A stretch of 64,000 nucleotides of DNA from an uncultured Lachnospiraceae bacterium (GTDB lineage Bacteria; Bacillota; Clostridia; Lachnospirales; Lachnospiraceae). The notes beneath the pieces were generated by a model that had not been told where the DNA came from, searched no databases, and saw only the letters and a list, made by a program, of their open reading frames with translations. This document shows, one piece after another, positions 26,964 through 36,038 of this stretch; positions within the stretch are counted from its first letter, which is position 1; every line of letters starts with the position of its first letter. Location: assembly GCA_947176505.1 (NCBI GenBank), contig CAMWQW010000014.1:51557-115556 (forward strand). Reading direction: 5' to 3'. The translations under genes and the position numbers were made by a program.

Positions 26964-29309
26964 ATGAAATTCAACAACGGCTGCTGGTTATTTAAGGAAG
27001 GAACAGCATGTTTTTCCCCGAGTGAAGTCTACTACACCACAATCAAGGACACCGAAGTGACTCTGTGTGCACCGACTCACCCGATTAAGGAACGCGGCGA
27101 TACTCTTGGCGGAGTCAATCTCACAATCCGCATTACTTCCCCCATGCCGGATGTACTTCGTGTGCAGACCTATCATCACATGGGAACGGTGACAAAAACA
27201 CCTTCTTTTGAATTGAATCTGGATCACCCGCAGACTTTACAGGTAATGGATACCGATGACACCCTCACGATTACAAGCGGTGCCCTGTCATTAGTCATCA
27301 CAAAGAATCCGTGGTCCATGACATATATGAGCGGCGGTAAAGTGCTCACTAAGAGCGGCAGACGCGATCTCGCCCTGATGAAGACAGATTATAAAGGCGA
27401 CTGCTACGAATTAAACGGTGACCTTGAGAACACCTACATGCGCGAGCAGCTTAACATCGGTGTTGGGGAACTGCTCTACGGTACCGGAGAGCACTTCACT
27501 CCTTTTGTCAAAAACGGACAGACTGTTGAAATTTACAACGAAGACGGCGGTACAAGCACCGAACAGGCATATAAGAACATCCCTTTCTACCTTTCCAACA
27601 AGGGTTACGGCGTTTTGGTCAACCATCCGGAACGCGTCTCTTTTGAGTTTGGCACGGAAAACGTAACAAAGGCTGCTTTCAGCGTGGAAGGCGGAAGTCT
27701 GGATTACTTCTTCTTCAACGGTCCTACCATGAAAGATGTTCTGACACGCTACACCGATTTGTCCGGTAAGCCTACACTGCCTGCACCTTGGACCTTCGGC
27801 TTATGGTTGTCCACCTCTTTTACGACCAATTACGACGAAGAGACGGTTATGAGCTTTATCGACGGTATGTTAGACCGCGGCATTCCGCTTCGCACCTTCC
27901 ATTTTGACTGTTTTTGGATGAAGGGCTTCCACTGGACCGACTTTGTGTGGGATGAAAAGGTATTCCCCGATCCTGCCGGAATGCTTTCCAGAATCAAGGC
28001 TAAAGGATTAAATATTTGTGTTTGGATTAACCCTTATATCGGTCAGGAATCCGTACTTTTTGCAGAAGGTATGGAAAAAGGCTACTTCCTCAAACGTCCG
28101 AATGGCGACGTATGGCAATGGGATATGTGGCAGCCGGGCATGGCTTTAGTGGATTTCACTAACCCGGAGGCATGCAAATGGTATCAGGATAAATTGGCAG
28201 CACTGCTTGATATGGGTGTTGACTGCTTCAAGACTGATTTTGGCGAGAGAATCCCTGTCAACTGTGTTTACCACGACGGTTCCGACCCGAAGAAGATGCA
28301 CAACTTCTATACCTATCTGTACAATAAAGTGGTATTTGAATTACTGGAAGAAAAACGAGGCAAAGGAGAAGCAGTCTTGTTTGCCCGCTCCGCAACTGTA
28401 GGCGGTCAGAAATTCCCCGTACACTGGGGCGGAGACTGCTGGTCCGACTATGAATCTATGGAAGAAAGTCTGCGCGGCGGTCTGTCACTGCTCATGTCCG
28501 GATTCGGTTTCTGGGCACATGATATCGGTGGATTTGAACACACTTCCACCGCGGACGTATATAAACGTTGGGTTGCATTCGGTCTCTTGTCCTCCCACAG
28601 TCGTCTGCACGGCAGCCAATCCTACCGCGTACCGTGGTTGTATGACGAGGAAGCAGTCGATGTTGTAAGAACATTTACCCGCCTGAAAGCTGCTCTCATG
28701 CCCTACCTGTATAAAACTTCCATTGACACTTCCCGCTCCGGTATACCGACCATGCGGAGTATGGTTCTGGAATTTACAGAAGATAAAAACTGCTGCTATC
28801 TGGATAAGCAGTATATGCTGGGCGACAACCTGCTGGTTGCTCCCATCTTTAACGAAGAAAGTATCGGTTCTTTCTATCTTCCGAAAGGCACATGGACAGA
28901 CTTCTTTACCGGAGAAACATTTGACGGAGGCGTATGGATTGAGAAAGAGTATGATTATCTGCACCTGCCGCTGATGGTGCGTGCAAATTCTATCGTGGCA
29001 GTCGGATCATGTGACGATAAACCGGACTACGATTACGCTGACGGCGTTGAACTGCGCGTATACGCTTTGACAGACGGTGTTAAGACCGAAACGACAGTCT
29101 ACGGCATGGCTCAAAACGCAGAATTAAATGTGTCTGTCATTAAAGACGGCGCTAAGATTACGCTTCAAGCTGATAATACCGGCAAGAAACCATACACTGT
29201 AAAACTTGTGGGTGTACAAGCGAAATCTGCCGACGGCGCTTCCATGGATGTAATCGGAAATGATACGATGCTGACACCGAATAGCGGAACGGTTGTGATC
29301 GCACTCTAG
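26964..29309 (+). CDS. yicI: GH31 alpha-xylosidase, YicI/XylS type
   Basis: 781 residues, close to the 772 of E. coli YicI. Nucleophile Asp425 in CFKTDFGERIP and acid/base Asp491 in HWGGDCWSDY match YicI Asp416 and Asp482, with identical 66-residue spacing. It cleaves alpha-1,6-xylose from the non-reducing end of xyloglucan oligosaccharides and isoprimeverose. No signal peptide. ATG 26964 has AAGGAGGG upstream; 61 codons of upstream open frame lack an SD. It is divergent from GH74 and has its own terminator. Confidence 0.95.
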   Translation: MKFNNGCWLFKEGTACFSPSEVYYTTIKDTEVTLCAPTHPIKERGDTLGGVNLTIRITSPMPDVLRVQTYHHMGTVTKTPSFELNLDHPQTLQVMDTDDTLTITSGALSLVITKNPWSMTYMSGGKVLTKSGRRDLALMKTDYKGDCYELNGDLENTYMREQLNIGVGELLYGTGEHFTPFVKNGQTVEIYNEDGGTSTEQAYKNIPFYLSNKGYGVLVNHPERVSFEFGTENVTKAAFSVEGGSLDYFFFNGPTMKDVLTRYTDLSGKPTLPAPWTFGLWLSTSFTTNYDEETVMSFIDGMLDRGIPLRTFHFDCFWMKGFHWTDFVWDEKVFPDPAGMLSRIKAKGLNICVWINPYIGQESVLFAEGMEKGYFLKRPNGDVWQWDMWQPGMALVDFTNPEACKWYQDKLAALLDMGVDCFKTDFGERIPVNCVYHDGSDPKKMHNFYTYLYNKVVFELLEEKRGKGEAVLFARSATVGGQKFPVHWGGDCWSDYESMEESLRGGLSLLMSGFGFWAHDIGGFEHTSTADVYKRWVAFGLLSSHSRLHGSQSYRVPWLYDEEAVDVVRTFTRLKAALMPYLYKTSIDTSRSGIPTMRSMVLEFTEDKNCCYLDKQYMLGDNLLVAPIFNEESIGSFYLPKGTWTDFFTGETFDGGVWIEKEYDYLHLPLMVRANSIVAVGSCDDKPDYDYADGVELRVYALTDGVKTETTVYGMAQNAELNVSVIKDGAKITLQADNTGKKPYTVKLVGVQAKSADGASMDVIGNDTMLTPNSGTVVIAL

Positions 29310-29356
29310 AAAAATGAGCAAGCTCGTTTGCGAGATGAAATGTCCTTACGGACAGC

Positions 29357-29385
29357 GCCTCTCCTGTGGAGTAGACAGGAGAGGC
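29357..29385 (+). terminator. hairpin terminator after the alpha-xylosidase gene
   Basis: GCCTCTCCTGT, loop GGAGTAG, ACAGGAGAGGC: an 11-bp perfect stem followed by ATTTGATTG, a weak U-tract. A smaller hairpin (GTCC-TTAC-GGAC) precedes it. Confidence 0.6.
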
Positions 29386-29389
29386 ATTT

Positions 29390-29673
29390 GATTGATCATT
29401 GACTGTCGGTTTTTCCCTTCTATCAACTTCAGAAGTGATTTCTCCATCAAATGTATCAGGTCTATCCTCCGTCTCTTTTTCATACCCAGTAGCTAAATAA
29501 AGGACATCATTAACCATAACCATAGGAATCATATCTTCTTTTTTGATGTTCCACTCATATCCTGATTCGAGACCTTCGGGAATATCAGTGACATTTTTGT
29601 TTTTTCCACATGCGCACAACATAATTGAAACAAGGCTGCATAAATAAACAATACAATATAAATTCTTTTTTAT
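29390..29673 (-). pseudogene. broken small lipoprotein gene (start lost, 3' end missing)
   Basis: Reading on the minus strand, GAGAGG is followed at normal spacing by ATA AAA AAG instead of ATG. A good lipoprotein signal follows (hydrophobic stretch, then LCACGKN, Cys22). The mature part (MIPMVMVNDVLYLATGYE, EITSEVD, KPTVNDQSN) resembles a small lipoprotein type I recall from Lachnospiraceae, but homology-like sequence stops after NDQSN, where the frame runs into the alpha-xylosidase terminator and antisense of that gene. The expected C-terminal domain is absent. An ATG at 29622 falls inside the signal peptide and would not give an export signal. Confidence 0.6.
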
Positions 29674-29989
29674 GGTTGTCCTCTCTAAAAAATATGTTTT
29701 TATATCATACTATTATAGCAGACTGAGCCGGAGAATGGAAAGGCAGTACCTTGCAGATGAGGCAAAGGGAAAGACACAGGAAATACGGAGGCAGAGATGC
29801 TTGTTATTATTCATTGCGCCGCATATAATTAATCTGATAGAGAAAAAGGATGAAACGACTTAAAGTGAATTACAAAAAGCAGGTTTTTAACGTCTCTACG
29901 CTCCGTAGATATTCAAAACTCTACGTTCCGTGGGTGTTTATTACGTTGCCCGCTATTTATAATGCAGATAGAAAGGAGGAACGAAACTA
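29674..29989. other. intergenic region before the XRE regulator gene
   Basis: A 63-codon plus-strand frame (to 29863) is open here but has no SD and no recognisable family. It may be a remnant. Near 29890-29940 there is a short degenerate direct repeat (CTCTACGCTCCGTAGAT and CTCTACGTTCCGTGGGT). AAAGGAGG precedes the ATG at 29990. Confidence 0.35.
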
Positions 29990-30595
29990 ATGGATCAAAT
30001 CAAAATCGGTAGATTCATAGCCGAATCAAGAAAATCAAGGAATCTTACCCAACGGCAGCTTGCCGATGCACTTTCCATTAGCGATAAAACAATTTCCAAA
30101 TGGGAGTGTGGAAAGGGACTTCCCGAAGCATCTCTCCTGATACCATTGTGCGAGGCGTTAAATATTACTGTCAACGACCTGCTTTCGGGTGAAAAGATTT
30201 TCCCAACTGATTACCAGAAGAAAGCGGAGGAAAATATGATGAGCCTAGTGAAAGAAAATGAGGAAAACAGGAAAAGAATGATGTCATCTATCATTACCAG
30301 CATGATTACAATTATTGCAGTTTGTGCCCTCATCGTGATAGCTGCATATATCGAATTGCCCACGATTGTACGGATCGGATTGATTGCATTTTCGGTTGTA
30401 GTAGCGGTGGCGGGAATAGCGGTGGCTGCAATGCTTGATATTAAAGCCGGTTATTTTGAATGTCCACACTGTAAGGAGCTTTTTGTCCCGAATATGAAGG
30501 ACTATACGAAAAGTTATCATACTTTTACAAAACGCAGATTAACCTGTCCTAAGTGCGGGAAAACGGGAATGTGTAAACATCTTGTCGTAAGATGA
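29990..30595 (+). CDS. XRE-family regulator with two membrane segments and a C-terminal zinc ribbon
   Basis: 201 residues. A Cro/CI-type HTH at residues 5-60 (LTQRQLADALSISDKTISKWECGKGLPE), a charged linker, two adjacent hydrophobic segments at about residues 98-117 and 122-150, then a C-terminal zinc-ribbon-like domain with CPHCKELF and CPKCGKTG. This is a membrane-tethered DNA-binding architecture widespread in Firmicutes, with few studied examples. No target is evident beside it. GAAAGGAGG lies 11 nt before the ATG. Confidence 0.88.
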   Translation: MDQIKIGRFIAESRKSRNLTQRQLADALSISDKTISKWECGKGLPEASLLIPLCEALNITVNDLLSGEKIFPTDYQKKAEENMMSLVKENEENRKRMMSSIITSMITIIAVCALIVIAAYIELPTIVRIGLIAFSVVVAVAGIAVAAMLDIKAGYFECPHCKELFVPNMKDYTKSYHTFTKRRLTCPKCGKTGMCKHLVVR

Positions 30596-30705
30596 AAATT
30601 ACCAACGCTCAGAAAAATGTTAGGAGAGAATCGGTGCTGAGTCTGCTTTTTTTGTGTGCAGAATTTAACTCTTCCGATGTCAAATCACAATCGGAATTTT
30701 ATTAA

Positions 30706-31215
30706 CTAAAACAATTCATTAACAATAATATCTGCACATTCAGCTGCACTGCATAAACTTGTATCTACTCTCAACCTGTAATCTATATTTTTTGCCATTA
30801 GCTCATGTTGTTCATACGATTGACTTTCGTATCTATCTCCTCTGATAATATTTCTTTTTCTACATATATCTAACGGGCAATATACTTCAACCAAATCAAG
30901 TGGATTATTTTTCAATATTTCTATCAACTGCTGATAATGAGGAGATATTTCATCTCTTTCAACTAGTATTCCATCAATAAGAACATTTTTACCCATATCT
31001 GAATAGAGTTTGGCAGTGTGGTACATCATAATAATCACTTCACTAAGGTATTTCCAGTAATTTTCACGCAAATACTTATCTCCGACCATCTCTTGAAACA
31101 AATCATTAGCAACAACATAAAAGAATATGTCATCACGCTCCTGAATGGCTTCGACTATTGATGTTTTCCCTGCACTGGTTACTCCGTTTAAGAAAATAAT
31201 ACGCCCCTTTTCCAC
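30706..31215 (-). CDS. chloramphenicol phosphotransferase-like small-molecule kinase
   Basis: 169 residues of P-loop kinase fold. Walker A is GVTSAGKTS (residues 10-18), a DGI element is in NVLIDGILVERDE, and an Arg-rich lid follows (RKRNIIRGDRYESQS). This fits the CPT-like family (PF07931), which includes chloramphenicol 3-O-phosphotransferase, but many members have unknown substrates, so resistance should not be assumed. GTG start at 31215 with GAGGTG upstream. Monocistronic. Confidence 0.8.
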   Translation of the reverse strand: MEKGRIIFLNGVTSAGKTSIVEAIQERDDIFFYVVANDLFQEMVGDKYLRENYWKYLSEVIIMMYHTAKLYSDMGKNVLIDGILVERDEISPHYQQLIEILKNNPLDLVEVYCPLDICRKRNIIRGDRYESQSYEQHELMAKNIDYRLRVDTSLCSAAECADIIVNELF

Positions 31216-31284
31216 TTTTCCACCTCTTCTGCTCCCGATCTGTCACTCCACGCACTATCCCGGCAGCGCTCACTTATAATGATA

Positions 31285-31325
31285 AGAGCAGCACATGGCT
31301 GCAATTCACATTCATGGGCTGCTCT
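31285..31325 (-). terminator. hairpin downstream of the phosphoribosyltransferase-like gene
   Basis: AGAGCAGC-CATG...CATG-GCTGCTCT inverted repeat with a 15-nt loop. The U-tract on the minus strand is poor (TATCATTATAA), so termination efficiency is uncertain. Confidence 0.5.
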
Positions 31326-31357
31326 TCTATGTTCATTTACCTTGTTCAACCGGAAGG

Positions 31358-32002
31358 TCATCCGCTAATCTTGGAATATCCAAACGCATTGGCAAAAGCG
31401 TCAATCGGCTTCTGCTCTTTGCACAGAGCACATCCGTCCGGCTTATAAGTCTTGTAATCAGGAATATCCGCCGTAGTAAACAATGCATTAACCGGAATAC
31501 CCATAACGCTGTTCGCCGCACTGAAAACCGCACTGATACCGCTGATGGTCGCCCCGTAATAGGTAAGCGTCTGGATTGTCTTAGTGACAGTTTTACCTGT
31601 TGTCGCACTTGCCAAGAGAACTAACACGTTCTTATCTTTAATCATAGACAGATAGTTGTCTCGAAACAGCATCTGTCCTGTCGGGGAATACTCCGGTGTG
31701 ATAATGTAAATCGTCTGGTGCGCATTTCTGGAATAAATTCCTGCTCTTGTCAGTTCTTCCGCCAAGAATGCGCCTATAATTTCACAGCCGTCTATGCACA
31801 CGATTGTATCTACTATCATAGATGCCAGAATCTGTCTGCCCAATTCTCTCGCTGTCAGAGAAGCTTCACTTAGCCGCGTCTTCAACGTAGTCATATCCAA
31901 AAAATAATTGATATGAGAACTTGGTGTTACAAAATGTCCGGGGATTGCTTTCAATTCAATGTTAGGGTGGGCCTTAGAACTAATCTTAATCATTTCCTGC
32001 AT
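31358..32002 (-). CDS. orotate phosphoribosyltransferase-like protein with degenerate PRPP loop
   Basis: 214 residues with the type I phosphoribosyltransferase fold. The place of the PRPP loop holds VLVLLASATTGKTV: TTGKT resembles the normal TTGGS/T, but the two acidic residues that precede it in active enzymes are replaced by Leu/Ala. A C-terminal CALCKEQ (CxxC) is present. It may bind a nucleotide or act on an unusual substrate. It is not a convincing PyrE. Start at 32002, with AAGGAGG 7 nt upstream; the ATG at 32008 touches the SD. Confidence 0.75.
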   Translation of the reverse strand: MQEMIKISSKAHPNIELKAIPGHFVTPSSHINYFLDMTTLKTRLSEASLTARELGRQILASMIVDTIVCIDGCEIIGAFLAEELTRAGIYSRNAHQTIYIITPEYSPTGQMLFRDNYLSMIKDKNVLVLLASATTGKTVTKTIQTLTYYGATISGISAVFSAANSVMGIPVNALFTTADIPDYKTYKPDGCALCKEQKPIDAFANAFGYSKISG

Positions 32003-32104
32003 GTGCATACCTCCTTCTCATGACACAGTGATTCGTTTATAACATCTATGTCAAAACACGTTATTAATGTATTTATTATACCGCTAATGCACACTTAAAT
32101 CAAG

Positions 32105-33397
32105 TTACCCGTTCGATTCAGATAATGCATTCATAAGTTCTTCAAAGCTCATAGCACCGTCAATATATTCATACTCTCCCGCATCATAAGCAGCATATTG
32201 CTCATCTGTAATTTCCTCACCATCTATATAGCTTGCACCGTAATATCCGGCAGAATCCATCTCGTCTTCATCCGGCATTCCGTTTCCGTTGACGTCGTCA
32301 AAATTATAGGTCTTAATACTTGTAACGACATCTAAAACATGTTGATTGCTGATTGTCATATAGGTCGTATAACAAATCAGTCCCGCATAGTCATTGTTAT
32401 AATTTCTTAGCCTGTTACTCTTAGGAATGTATTCGTATCCCACATTTCCCATTGCACCATATGCCCAGTGGTCCATAAGCGTGTACACTTTTCCGTCACG
32501 ATAGGTATAAAGGCTGACCCAATAGCCGGTATGTCCGATCGCCAATTCCGGAGTGTCGTCGTCATCCACATAAATCAAATCACCGGTCAGCTCCGTTGCG
32601 TATGACAGTTCACACAGTTCAAGAAGCGCCATATATGCTTCTTGATAACTTGTAAATTCTCCATTTTTCTTATCACTCAGCAAACTGCGCAATTCTCCAA
32701 TCGTCAACGGATTCATCTTATCCGATATCGTCTCGGACAGAGTTGACTGGGAGAAAAACATCCTGTCATACTCATCCGCATCGGCGGCAAACCCATAATA
32801 AATCGCTGCAAAACTGGTATCTCCATATGTCTCAATCAATACAATATCTGTATAGCCGTCATAGTTCACATCAAAAAAAGAGACCGCATCGAGACTGGTA
32901 AACGTCTGTCCTTCCAGCCTGTCCGGGACATAAGGATAAAGCCGGGTGAGAATTTCCCCATCCTGAACAATCTGCATATCAAGCGCCTGCCCTTCTGCAC
33001 CGGGCGCATAGGGGACAAACCAAACTTTGCCGCTGTACTCGCTAAGTTCCACCTCAAAAGTCTGCTCGCTGATACAATTCTCACCAAATCGATTCTTTAT
33101 CTCGTCCGCCTGCTTATTTTCCGCCGTGCCCGTTTCTCCGCCTTCCACTCCTGCAGCTTCTTCATTGCTGTCGTCAGTCATTCCCATATCGTCAATAGAC
33201 TGTCCTTCTCCGTAATCTTCCGAAATCGTCTGTGACGCTCCCGCTCCGTTGTTGTCCTCCTGTATTGTCCCGCCTTGGCCGCTCTCCGCCTGCTGCCCCT
33301 TCCCGCACGCCGTAAGCGTACAAACCACAATCGCCGACAGTAACAGCGTGCATACCCATCTTCTGCCTGTCCGCTTCGCTAAGTCATGAAGTTTCAT
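32105..33397 (-). CDS. lipoprotein of unknown function with calcium-binding-like loops
   Basis: 430 residues. Lipobox LTAC with Cys31, then a Gly/Ser/Asp/Glu-rich linker of about 70 residues. The extracellular region has Asp-rich loops like EF-hand/FG-GAP elements (DVNYDGYTDIVLI, DDDDTPELAIG, DVNGNGMPDEDEMD). I recall similar proteins in gut clostridia but no assigned role. ATG 33397 has GGGGAG 6 nt upstream. It is divergent from the trp leader. Confidence 0.8.
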   Translation of the reverse strand: MKLHDLAKRTGRRWVCTLLLSAIVVCTLTACGKGQQAESGQGGTIQEDNNGAGASQTISEDYGEGQSIDDMGMTDDSNEEAAGVEGGETGTAENKQADEIKNRFGENCISEQTFEVELSEYSGKVWFVPYAPGAEGQALDMQIVQDGEILTRLYPYVPDRLEGQTFTSLDAVSFFDVNYDGYTDIVLIETYGDTSFAAIYYGFAADADEYDRMFFSQSTLSETISDKMNPLTIGELRSLLSDKKNGEFTSYQEAYMALLELCELSYATELTGDLIYVDDDDTPELAIGHTGYWVSLYTYRDGKVYTLMDHWAYGAMGNVGYEYIPKSNRLRNYNNDYAGLICYTTYMTISNQHVLDVVTSIKTYNFDDVNGNGMPDEDEMDSAGYYGASYIDGEEITDEQYAAYDAGEYEYIDGAMSFEELMNALSESNG

Positions 33398-33593
33398 TCG
33401 TATCTCCCCTTTTCCGTATGTCATTTACAGTCACTCCCATTGACAATGTTTTAAGTCAACGCAGCCGTTATCTTTGAAAGGAATCTCTTCCCGTTGCAAC
33501 AGTTTTCCCGCACTACAAATATTGTATATCAACTAATCACTAAATGCTATCAAAGTTTTTCTTCAAAAAATTTTTTAAAAACCGCTTGGTATA

Positions 33594-33623
33594 TTGACAT
33601 TTATTCTTGACTCGTGGTAATAT
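33594..33623 (+). promoter_or_regulatory. promoter of the trp operon
   Basis: TTGACA (33594-33599), 18-nt spacer, TAATAT (33618-33623), directly upstream of the T-box leader. Confidence 0.75.
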
Positions 33624-33639
33624 AGCAACAGTTTAATAA

Positions 33640-33930
33640 GCTAAACCGTTGAAGCGGAGATAACGGCAATGATGCCTATACAGAGAACCCGTGGCGCTGA
33701 GAATCGGGTAAGAAACAAGTTGTCAAATGGACCGCTGAGGGTGCAGTCAAATGCGTAGATATTTATATGTTACGCAAAGTATTCTGCAACGTGTGGGCAT
33801 ACGTCAGTTGCCGGGAATATGTCAGTATTCTGCTAAGCGCACGGGAAGTCCCGTGAATCAAGGTGGCACCGCGGATAGAACAATGTTTATTCGTCCTTGA
33901 CAGAAATTTTCTGTCAAGGATTTTTTTTGC
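33640..33930 (+). ncRNA. tryptophan T-box riboswitch
   Basis: Leader RNA that senses uncharged tRNA-Trp and controls transcription of trpEGDCFBA. The base of stem I pairs AGCGG (33653-33657) with CCGCT (33732-33736), and the specifier loop reads CAAATGGA with the Trp codon TGG at 33728-33730. A distal AGAGAA and GGCGCTGAG loop follow family patterns. A stem III-like hairpin (CACGGGA/TCCCGTG) precedes the conserved T-box AAGGTGGCACCGCGG (33860-33874), which pairs into the antiterminator. A terminator hairpin closes the element. Confidence 0.95.
33894..33928 (+). terminator. T-box-controlled intrinsic terminator
   Basis: TCCTTGACAGAAA paired with TTTCTGTCAAGGA, then TTTTTTTT. It is mutually exclusive with the antiterminator formed by the T-box sequence just upstream. 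Confidence 0.93.
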
Positions 33931-34002
33931 GCGAATCAGCTGATTCGTAGCATGGCATAGCTTATATGATCAATCATCATGCATGAGAAACGGAGGTACC
34001 CA

Positions 34003-35469
34003 ATGAAATTCTCACCCGATTTAAACGAAGTCAAACAAATCGCTTCCAAAGGAATCTATAAAGTATTGCCGGTCAGTTGCGAAATCCTGTCCGATATCTG
34101 TACTCCGATTGAAGCCATGAAGATTCTGAAAAATGTATCTGCCCACTGTTATATGCTGGAATCGGTTGCAGATAAAGAAAAATGGGGACGCTACACTTTC
34201 TTAGGATATGACCCCAAACTTGAAATCACCTGTATAAACGGTGAGATGAAAGCCGGAAACATTCAATTAAAGACCGACCACCCATCGAAATTCTTACGTC
34301 AGATTCTTGCCGACTACAAGAGTCCCCGCTTTGACTACCTCCCTTCTTTTACGGGCGGATTAGTCGGTTACTTTTCATACGACTATCTCTGTTACAGTGA
34401 GCCGTCAGTACGGACCGACGTAGAAGATACGGAATCTTTTAAAGACGTTGACCTGATGCTTTTTGATAAGGTGATTGCCTTCGATAATTTCCGCCAGAAG
34501 ATTATTCTGATTGTCAACATGCCTTTGGAAGATATCGAAAGCGGCTACAATAAAGCAGTCATGGAACTTAAACAACTGTGCAGCTTGCTCAGAAACGGAG
34601 AGAAAAAAAGCGAACCTGCCGGACGGCTGTTGGGAGCGGTTACGCCGCTTTTTGACAAGAAACGTTACTGCAATATGGTAGAAGAAGCAAAACGCCATAT
34701 CAGAGAGGGCGATATTTTTCAGATTGTGCTTTCTAACCGATTAAGCGCCCCATTTGACGGCAGCCTGCTTAACACATACCGCGTGCTGCGCACCATCAAT
34801 CCGTCGCCCTATATGTTCTACTTTTCCGGAACGGACGTAGAAGTAGCCGGAGCTTCGCCGGAAACCCTCGTCAAACTGGAAAATGGTGTCCTGCATACAT
34901 TTCCGCTTGCCGGAACCCGTCCCCGGGGAAAAACGGAAGCAGAGGACAGTGCACTTGAAGCCGAGCTTCTTGCCGACCGGAAAGAACTTGCGGAACACAA
35001 TATGCTGGTGGATTTAGGACGGAATGATCTTGGTAAAATCAGTAAGTTCGGCACGGTGCAGGTCGAAAAACTGCACTCCATCGAGCGTTACTCCCATGTT
35101 ATGCATATCGGTTCCACCGTCCGGGGCGAAATCCGCGAAGAATGTGACGCGCTAAATGCAATCGAAGCGGTTCTTCCCGCAGGAACACTCTCAGGCGCGC
35201 CAAAAATCCGTGCCTGTCAGCTTATCGGTGAACTGGAAAATAACAAACGCGGCATTTACGGCGGCGCAATCGGTTATATAGACTTTACGGGAAATATGGA
35301 CACCTGCATCGCCATCCGCATCGCCTATAAGAAAAACGGCAAAGTGTTTATCAGAAGCGGCGCCGGCATCGTCGCCGACTCTGTGGCAGAAAAAGAATAT
35401 GAGGAATGCATCAATAAAGCACAAGCGGTCGTTAACGCTTTGTCGCTTGCAGAGGAGGTGGACGAATGA
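34003..35469 (+). CDS. trpE: anthranilate synthase component I
   Basis: 488 residues. Converts chorismate plus ammonia to anthranilate with TrpG. The N-terminal region carries the LES element (YMLESVADKEKWGRYTFLG) tied to tryptophan feedback inhibition in this family. The C-terminal chorismate-binding domain has IFQIVLSNR, PLAGTRPRG and GAPKIRACQLI. ATG 34003 with CGGAGG 6 nt upstream; 8 codons of open frame ahead of it are excluded. First gene of the operon, overlapping trpG by 4 nt. Confidence 0.97.
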   Translation: MKFSPDLNEVKQIASKGIYKVLPVSCEILSDICTPIEAMKILKNVSAHCYMLESVADKEKWGRYTFLGYDPKLEITCINGEMKAGNIQLKTDHPSKFLRQILADYKSPRFDYLPSFTGGLVGYFSYDYLCYSEPSVRTDVEDTESFKDVDLMLFDKVIAFDNFRQKIILIVNMPLEDIESGYNKAVMELKQLCSLLRNGEKKSEPAGRLLGAVTPLFDKKRYCNMVEEAKRHIREGDIFQIVLSNRLSAPFDGSLLNTYRVLRTINPSPYMFYFSGTDVEVAGASPETLVKLENGVLHTFPLAGTRPRGKTEAEDSALEAELLADRKELAEHNMLVDLGRNDLGKISKFGTVQVEKLHSIERYSHVMHIGSTVRGEIREECDALNAIEAVLPAGTLSGAPKIRACQLIGELENNKRGIYGGAIGYIDFTGNMDTCIAIRIAYKKNGKVFIRSGAGIVADSVAEKEYEECINKAQAVVNALSLAEEVDE

Positions 35470-36038
35470 TTTTGCTCATAGATAATTATGACAGTTTTTC
35501 TTACAATCTCTATCAACTGGTCGGTGAAATAGAACCGGATATCAAAGTCATTCGCAACGATGAAATGACGATATCCGAAATCCGAGGACTTAACCCGGCA
35601 CGTATCATCCTCTCTCCCGGTCCGGGCAGACCGGAAGATGCCGGAATTATCGTGGAAGCTGCAAGGACGCTCGGTAAGGATATTCCGCTCCTTGGCGTGT
35701 GCCTCGGTCATCAGGCGATATGCACTGCCTTTGGTGCAACTGTCACCTATGCCAAAGAGTTAATGCACGGAAAACAATCCGATGTTTCGTTTAGCTCGGA
35801 CTGTCCGTTATTTACAGATTGCCCGAACATTGCACCGGTAGCGCGTTATCATTCTCTGGCTGCTGATGCGGATACGATTCCGGAAGTGCTGGAGGTTACC
35901 GCAGTTACCACGACCGGAGAAATAATGGCGGTCCAGCACAAAGAATACCCCATTTTCGGAGTGCAGTTCCATCCTGAATCCATCATGACTCCGGACGGGA
36001 AAACTATGTTGAGAAATTTTATCAACCTGCAGACATAG
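35466..36038 (+). CDS. trpG: anthranilate synthase component II (glutamine amidotransferase)
   Basis: 190 residues, class I glutamine amidotransferase that delivers ammonia to TrpE. Nucleophile Cys79 in LGVCLGHQ, His and Glu in VQFHPES, and oxyanion-loop SPGPGRPEDAG. ATGA overlap with trpE implies coupled translation and near 1:1 synthesis. It could also serve p-aminobenzoate synthase, as such subunits do in some Firmicutes. Confidence 0.96.
   Translation: MILLIDNYDSFSYNLYQLVGEIEPDIKVIRNDEMTISEIRGLNPARIILSPGPGRPEDAGIIVEAARTLGKDIPLLGVCLGHQAICTAFGATVTYAKELMHGKQSDVSFSSDCPLFTDCPNIAPVARYHSLAADADTIPEVLEVTAVTTTGEIMAVQHKEYPIFGVQFHPESIMTPDGKTMLRNFINLQT

Noticed and set aside
29672-29863. A 63-codon plus-strand frame
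   Set aside because: It overlaps the start of the broken lipoprotein gene, has no good SD and no family-like sequence. It might be a remnant but is not supported as a gene.
29890-29945. Two short similar CTCTACG-TCCGT units as a possible CRISPR-like or iterated element
   Set aside because: Only two degenerate copies with no regular spacer; not an array.
30600-30660. Possible terminator after the XRE gene (CTCAG...CTGAG then a T run)
   Set aside because: The stem is only five pairs with a loop of about 24 nt. The T run is suggestive, but the structure is too weak to annotate.
30706-31215. Calling the CPT-like kinase a chloramphenicol resistance gene
   Set aside because: Only the fold is evident. 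Many members of the family act on other or unknown substrates.
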